Source: Candidatus Desantisbacteria bacterium CG1_02_38_46
GTDB lineage: Bacteria; Desantisbacteria; UBA1551; UBA1559
Assembly: GCA_001871015.1 (NCBI GenBank)
Contig: MNUO01000085.1
Coordinates: 1 to 9,799 of the forward strand
DNA: 9,799 nucleotides
Reading direction: 5' to 3'
The position numbers and the translations under genes are program-made. Below are positions 8,001 through 9,799 of the stretch, piece after piece. Positions within the stretch are counted from its first letter, which is position 1. Every line of letters begins with the position of its first letter. Under the pieces are notes generated by a model that searched no databases, had not been told where the DNA came from, and worked only from the letters and a program-made list of their open reading frames with translations.

Positions 8001-9000
8001 GAAGGAACGGAGCATATAAAATATTCAGGAATCCAATTCCAAGCGCTCCAGCATAGTATGCCTGCATTGAAGCAAGATAGGTATTTAAGTGTCCTGTAAG
8101 TGTGCGTGCATGTTTTGCAGGTGCTGATGAGGTTCCAAGGTTATCGAGAACCAATCCGTACTTTTTTAAATATTCTACAGAATGGCTTGAACAATAAATT
8201 CTCGGGTACCCTAAGTCATGAATATGAATTAAACCAGTTAAGTGTGCAGTGGAAACATCTTCGGTAAAGACTTCCTCCAGCAAGTATTGTTTTAAAGTAT
8301 TTTCAGCAATTGATAGGTTTATTGCCTCAGGATTATTTGCGGATATGTTGGAGTTCTCCTGACTCTTGGAATAAATGAGTTCTCTAAGGTCGTAAATTGA
8401 CATTCCAATTACCTGCTGTGATTTAAGCCTGTTGTTGAATCCATGAGTAAGTAATTCAATATCCACAAATTCGCGAATCAGTGATGTAGTAAGTTTCTTC
8501 AGTCCTGTGGCGATAATTTTTTCTTCAACGCTGCGTGCAATTTTCTCCGCGATATTATGGGGAACTTTGGCTTCCTTTACCAGCGCCAGTGTAATTTTGG
8601 ACTTATCCCATGGAGAAATTTCATATCGGCTTGGAGCGGCAACAAGCAGCGAGAGGTCGGTTGTTCCGCTTTGCCCTCTTATTTCTTTGTGTACTTTCAA
8701 CAACTGGCGAATCCTTGCACGTTTATCACGATAAAGTATATATGCCTTTGCTGTTTTTGCGCAACCTTCTTCAATTAAAACTTTTTCTACAACATCCTGA
8801 ATATTTTCAATGCCAGGAATGCGATGGGCAAATTTCTTCTGCAATATTTCTATGACCTTGTCTGCTAATTTGTTCGAAACATCTTTTTTCTTTCCTCCAA
8901 CAGATTTTGCCGCTTTAAATATTGCCTCAGCAATTTTTGTTTTATCAAAAGGAACAACCCTTCCATCCCTCTTTTTAGCCTCTTTTATTACGCTTGACAT
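5059..9000 (-). CDS. nrdD: Anaerobic (class III) ribonucleoside-triphosphate reductase NrdD, intein-containing precursor
   Basis: NrdD reduces ribonucleoside triphosphates to deoxyribonucleotides without oxygen, using a glycyl radical made by the radical-SAM activase NrdG. The precursor is 1313 residues; removing the intein (474-982) leaves 804. An N-terminal ATP-cone spans about 3-100 (KKRDGRVVPFDKTKI). A second, cone-like stretch at about 117-205 (PWDKSKITLALVKEA) precedes the ten-stranded barrel. The catalytic Cys-Cys-Arg-Leu motif (983-986) lies directly after the intein. The C terminus has the zinc cysteines 1254, 1257, 1268 and 1271 and the glycyl-radical motif RIVGY (Gly1284). An excellent AGGAGGT lies four bases before the ATG. 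It follows nrdR by 19 bases. Residues 1021-1028 (VPRCNIGV) derive from a short repeat and look like a small insertion. No nrdG is seen. Confidence 0.96.
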   Translation of the reverse strand: MSSVIKEAKKRDGRVVPFDKTKIAEAIFKAAKSVGGKKKDVSNKLADKVIEILQKKFAHRIPGIENIQDVVEKVLIEEGCAKTAKAYILYRDKRARIRQLLKVHKEIRGQSGTTDLSLLVAAPSRYEISPWDKSKITLALVKEAKVPHNIAEKIARSVEEKIIATGLKKLTTSLIREFVDIELLTHGFNNRLKSQQVIGMSIYDLRELIYSKSQENSNISANNPEAINLSIAENTLKQYLLEEVFTEDVSTAHLTGLIHIHDLGYPRIYCSSHSVEYLKKYGLVLDNLGTSSAPAKHARTLTGHLNTYLASMQAYYAGALGIGFLNILYAPFLQGMSYEEMKQEAQYLLFSGSQNAFSRGGQSLFLDANIHLGVPDYLKDVTAIGSGGKYLDKTYGKFENESQMFARALIEVWKEGDRDGHPFSFPKCDLHINAQSFSDPKQYELFKFACEAASYNGSPYFVFDRGNGATLSQCFTENTKVLIKNSNKYVYENISQVYDLIKGQEEIEGLEYWKVPPKDYYRTLSINNDGETNLVYIKQMLRRKYEGKICNVKLEDGTEISVTPDHPFFVLKNGLLIRKRADELTEKDFVPINKVTKPKLDDTPITEIDLMGEAWKQKNDKIEAVFDESLHLKTKYINEKYQISKDRIKHWNSGWKEKYRYPAWLLYNEGIYPSNAKLIYRYGHTKFVRMPSKIYLSPRIGRFLGLYLAEGYTNKTSVSFSLSRKEKELANFISRTVRDVFGSNIWFDDSKKWESRKVVTSSKILAWFISLFIKGGSARNKELTSLMFNVTEEFKKSFIKGFLEGDGYTRQGSTTVEVTFHLGSSGLSRDIKALLRNLGINSTIRKALAPNPRNRKQMLDSYHVRIANTDLKKVGWGLPYKGENPSDSHSLWRLLPAKEMGINWDEAGGILKYQLRRASRNHLDYFEKYYPQNEWSKKVNNGMHFLKVKEVSHADYDGYVYDFEVDDEKHGFLLPEGIYGSNCCRLRTKVSNPEMLRHPESMRFCGFQNVTINLPQCAYRVPRCNIGVSKENINKVFEEVNTAMELAMKAHLEKKKFIGRLMSAPGTPLWQIGKNACDGKPYVDLEKATYIIGIIGLNECVQYLTGKQLHEDDEAFNFGMKIISFMYLKTHEFQKKYKLHIALEESPAESAARRLAKVDLREFPQSKEVVKGDIKNDTHYYTNSIHFAASAPVNFIDRIIKQSKFHPIIESGAIIHAFVGESKPSAQSIENLVRKTWENTQCAQLTISPEFTICNDCAKMDRGINGKCKYCGSENTYGITRIVGYFSKVNNWNKSKLAELKDRQKAVQHYQFG
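5918..5940 (-). repeat. Short palindromic repeat, copy B, inside nrdD
   Basis: The plus strand carries nine-base perfect arms ACCCCGATG and CATCGGGGT around a TTG loop (5918-5938), followed by AC. Read on the minus strand it matches 2719-2742 at 21 of 23 bases. It encodes VPRCNIGV (residues 1021-1028), just after the conserved NrdD strand NVTINLPQCAYR. From memory of the family, relatives go from that AYR to a shorter linker, so about eight residues look added in frame. A hairpin in the mRNA is also likely. Confidence 0.75.
6055..7581 (-). mobile_element. Intein with LAGLIDADG (DOD) homing endonuclease inserted in NrdD
   Basis: The element encodes residues 474-982 (509 residues), which should splice out of the NrdD precursor. 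The N-terminal junction is Gln473|Cys474, with block A CFTENTKVLI. Block B has Thr563 and His566 (SVTPDH). The endonuclease motifs are FLGLYLAEGY (block C, acidic Glu710) and FIKGFLEGDGY (block E, Asp806). Block F is YVYDFEV with His970. Block G is GIYGSN, ending in Asn982, followed by Cys983 as the +1 nucleophile. All key residues are present except the usual second-last His, which is Ser981. Splicing would rejoin LSQ to CCRL at the NrdD active site. The endonuclease would spread the intein into intein-free nrdD alleles. The region is AT-rich (one sampled line 22% GC) compared with the flanking extein (one sampled line 38%), fitting transfer. Confidence 0.95.
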
Positions 9001-9019
9001 TGTTACCTCCTCTCTCCAA

Positions 9020-9466
9020 TCATCTTAGTTCTTTAACTTCTTTACTGAAGTCTTCCAAATCTTTGAATTCACGATACACAGATGCAAAGCGGACATACGC
9101 AACTTTATCTAACTTTTGAAGTTCTCTGATGACAGTTTCTCCTATTTTCTTGGAAGGGATTTCTTTCTCCATTGATGACTGCAATTTTCCCTCGACAGTG
9201 CTGGCTATTTCTTCCAATTTTTCAATACTGATAGGTCTTTTTTCACAGGCATGGATAAGACCGTTGAGGATTTTTTCCCGTGAAAACTTCTCACGCCTTC
9301 CATCTTTTTTGATTACCATTATGGGAATTTTTTCAATTTCTTCGTAGGTGGTGAAGCGCTTTCCACATTTCAAACATTCTCGGCGTCTTCGGACAGAGAG
9401 GCCATCTTCATTTTCGCGGGAATCAATAACCTTATCATGGATATTGTTACAGAAAGGACATTTCAT
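9020..9466 (-). CDS. nrdR: NrdR, transcriptional repressor of ribonucleotide reductase genes
   Basis: NrdR binds paired NrdR boxes in promoters of ribonucleotide reductase genes and responds to ATP/dATP through its ATP-cone, repressing when deoxynucleotides are plentiful. The 148-residue protein starts MKCPFC and has an N-terminal zinc ribbon with Cys3, Cys6, Cys31 and Cys34, followed by an ATP-cone at about 47-137 (MVIKKDGRREKFSREKI). The length is normal for NrdR. I chose the ATG at 9466-9464 because the family begins at MKCPFC. The open frame extends upstream to a TTG at 9544, but that codon is the first half of the promoter's -35 hexamer, so it cannot be in the transcript. A weak AGGA ribosome site lies five bases upstream. 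nrdD follows after 19 bases. Confidence 0.97.
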   Translation of the reverse strand: MKCPFCNNIHDKVIDSRENEDGLSVRRRRECLKCGKRFTTYEEIEKIPIMVIKKDGRREKFSREKILNGLIHACEKRPISIEKLEEIASTVEGKLQSSMEKEIPSKKIGETVIRELQKLDKVAYVRFASVYREFKDLEDFSKEVKELR

Positions 9467-9491
9467 CTCAATCCTATCGGGGAAAACTGCA

Positions 9492-9507
9492 CCACAAGAT
9501 ATTGTGA
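9492..9507 (-). promoter_or_regulatory. NrdR box 2 (downstream, near the transcription start)
   Basis: The plus strand reads CCACAAGATATTGTGA and agrees with the NrdR-box consensus (acaCwAtATaTwGtgt) at 13 of 16 positions, by my reading. It contains the symmetric arms CACAA and TTGTG. It lies 32 bases centre to centre from box 1, about three helical turns, which is the classic spacing for a pair of NrdR sites on one DNA face. It would cover the start of the transcript, from roughly +2 to +18. Confidence 0.85.
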
Positions 9508-9515
9508 TATTTTCT

Positions 9516-9544
9516 ATTATAACACACAATATATAGTTTGTCAA
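9516..9544 (-). promoter_or_regulatory. Sigma-70-type promoter of the nrdR-nrdD operon
   Basis: On the minus strand there is a perfect -35 TTGACA (9544-9539), a 17-base spacer and a perfect -10 TATAAT (9521-9516). The transcription start should fall near 9509, giving a leader of about 43 bases before the nrdR ATG. The spacer holds NrdR box 1, so repressor binding would block polymerase. This is the only convincing promoter I see for the whole minus-strand gene series. Confidence 0.9.
9524..9539 (-). promoter_or_regulatory. NrdR box 1 (between -35 and -10)
   Basis: The plus strand reads ACACAATATATAGTTT, agreeing with the NrdR-box consensus at 15 of 16 positions. It occupies almost the whole promoter spacer and touches the last base of the -35 hexamer. 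With box 2 it forms the standard paired operator, so NrdR is expected to repress its own gene and nrdD. Confidence 0.9.
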
Positions 9545-9799
9545 GCAAAATAATAATAATCTGTGATTCAGACACTAAGGCCTAAAAATGAAGAAATTGA
9601 TTAGAGGGGTCATTTTTCAATTAAAATCTCAGCCAAGGCATTTTATATCCCCAGAATCAAATCATTTGGACAACGGCAAAACCGTCTCCCTGGGTAAGAA
9701 TTAGAAAAATGCAACAATATTCCCTTGGGTTTTAATACAGGGAAGATCGAAAAAAATTAAAAAGGTAGATTAGGTAGGCTGTTTTTAATTATGGAGGTC
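9545..9799 (+). other. Gene-free stretch, possible leader of a divergent gene beyond the window
   Basis: These 255 bases hold no recognised gene, tRNA or confident riboswitch. Plus-strand structure includes a short hairpin ACGG/CCGT around CAAAA (near 9673-9685) and an inverted repeat TTCCCT (9720-9725) with AGGGAA (9739-9744) around a 13-base loop. The last bases contain GGAGGT (9793-9798), a good ribosome-binding sequence for a plus-strand start codon just outside the window. A plus-strand promoter is not clear: TTGATT (9597-9602) and TAAAAT (9622-9627) are 19 bases apart, too wide to trust. Confidence 0.4.
9588..9704 (+). CDS. Candidate small ORF, 38 residues, unknown
   Basis: An ATG at 9588 opens a 38-codon frame beginning MKKLIRGVIFQLKSQPRHF and ending at a TAG (9702-9704). 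A weak ribosome site (AAGG) lies seven bases upstream. I recognise no family or motif. The first ten residues are basic then hydrophobic, but too short for a convincing signal peptide or membrane helix. It could equally be chance in an untranslated leader. Confidence 0.15.
   Translation: MKKLIRGVIFQLKSQPRHFISPESNHLDNGKTVSLGKN

Noticed and set aside
8208-8225. GGGTACCC palindrome in nrdD as a third copy of the short repeat
   Set aside because: Only the GTACCCGA part matches; the rest lacks the GATG...CATC arms, and the encoded HDLGYPRIYC looks like normal NrdD sequence.
9467-9544. Upstream extension of nrdR to a TTG at 9544 (26 extra residues)
   Set aside because: The TTG is the first half of the -35 hexamer and the stretch contains the -10 and both NrdR boxes; NrdR proteins begin at MKCPFC.
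9534-9550. Similarity of TAGTTTGTCAAGCAA near the promoter to TAGTTTGTCGAGCAA at 1683-1697
   Set aside because: One mismatch over 15 bases, but the promoter copy has no second arm and is explained by the -35 and NrdR box 1; probably chance.
9660-9705. GGCAAAACC in the right-hand leader as a cyclic-di-GMP (GEMM) riboswitch
   Set aside because: The partner motif GGACGCAAAGCC and the later conserved bases of that class are absent.

Overview
The window looks like part of a chromosome from an anaerobic bacterium of moderate-to-low GC. The main signs are an oxygen-sensitive class III ribonucleotide reductase and an Rnf ion-pumping complex with gene order C-D-G-E, the order common in clostridia and other anaerobes. 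I cannot name the phylum. Short dispersed palindromes inside coding sequence would fit an uncultivated lineage, but that is only an impression.

Every convincing gene lies on the minus strand, so transcription runs from high to low coordinates. At the right is a textbook promoter (TTGACA, 17-base spacer, TATAAT) carrying two NrdR boxes 32 bases apart. It reads into nrdR (9466-9020), then nrdD (9000-5059), which is interrupted by a 509-residue intein with a LAGLIDADG homing endonuclease (7581-6055). Next come a DNA methyltransferase (5041-4118) and a probable PD-(D/E)XK restriction endonuclease (4103-3393), both visibly AT-rich. They are followed by a small CxxC redoxin (3389-3087), then rnfC (3077-1707), rnfD (1668-733), rnfG (736-173) and the start of rnfE (176 to the edge). 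No intergenic gap in this series exceeds 38 bases and I see no terminator, so one polycistronic unit is plausible.

NrdR would sense nucleotide state and repress its own operon. NrdD makes deoxyribonucleotides anaerobically, and the redoxin is a good candidate for its electron donor. The restriction-modification pair sits between nrdD and that redoxin and looks like an insertion into an older nrdR-nrdD-redoxin operon. The Rnf complex couples ferredoxin:NAD oxidation to ion transport at the membrane. The activase NrdG, which NrdD needs, is not in the window.

The most interesting points are: an intein placed exactly before the Cys-Cys pair of NrdD, with Ser instead of His as its second-last residue; two copies of a short palindromic repeat read in-frame inside rnfC and nrdD; the restriction cassette inside the operon; and a Ser replacing the usual FMN-attachment Thr of RnfD. 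The right 255 bases (9545-9799) hold no recognised gene and end in a ribosome-binding-like GGAGGT, so a divergent gene may begin just outside.
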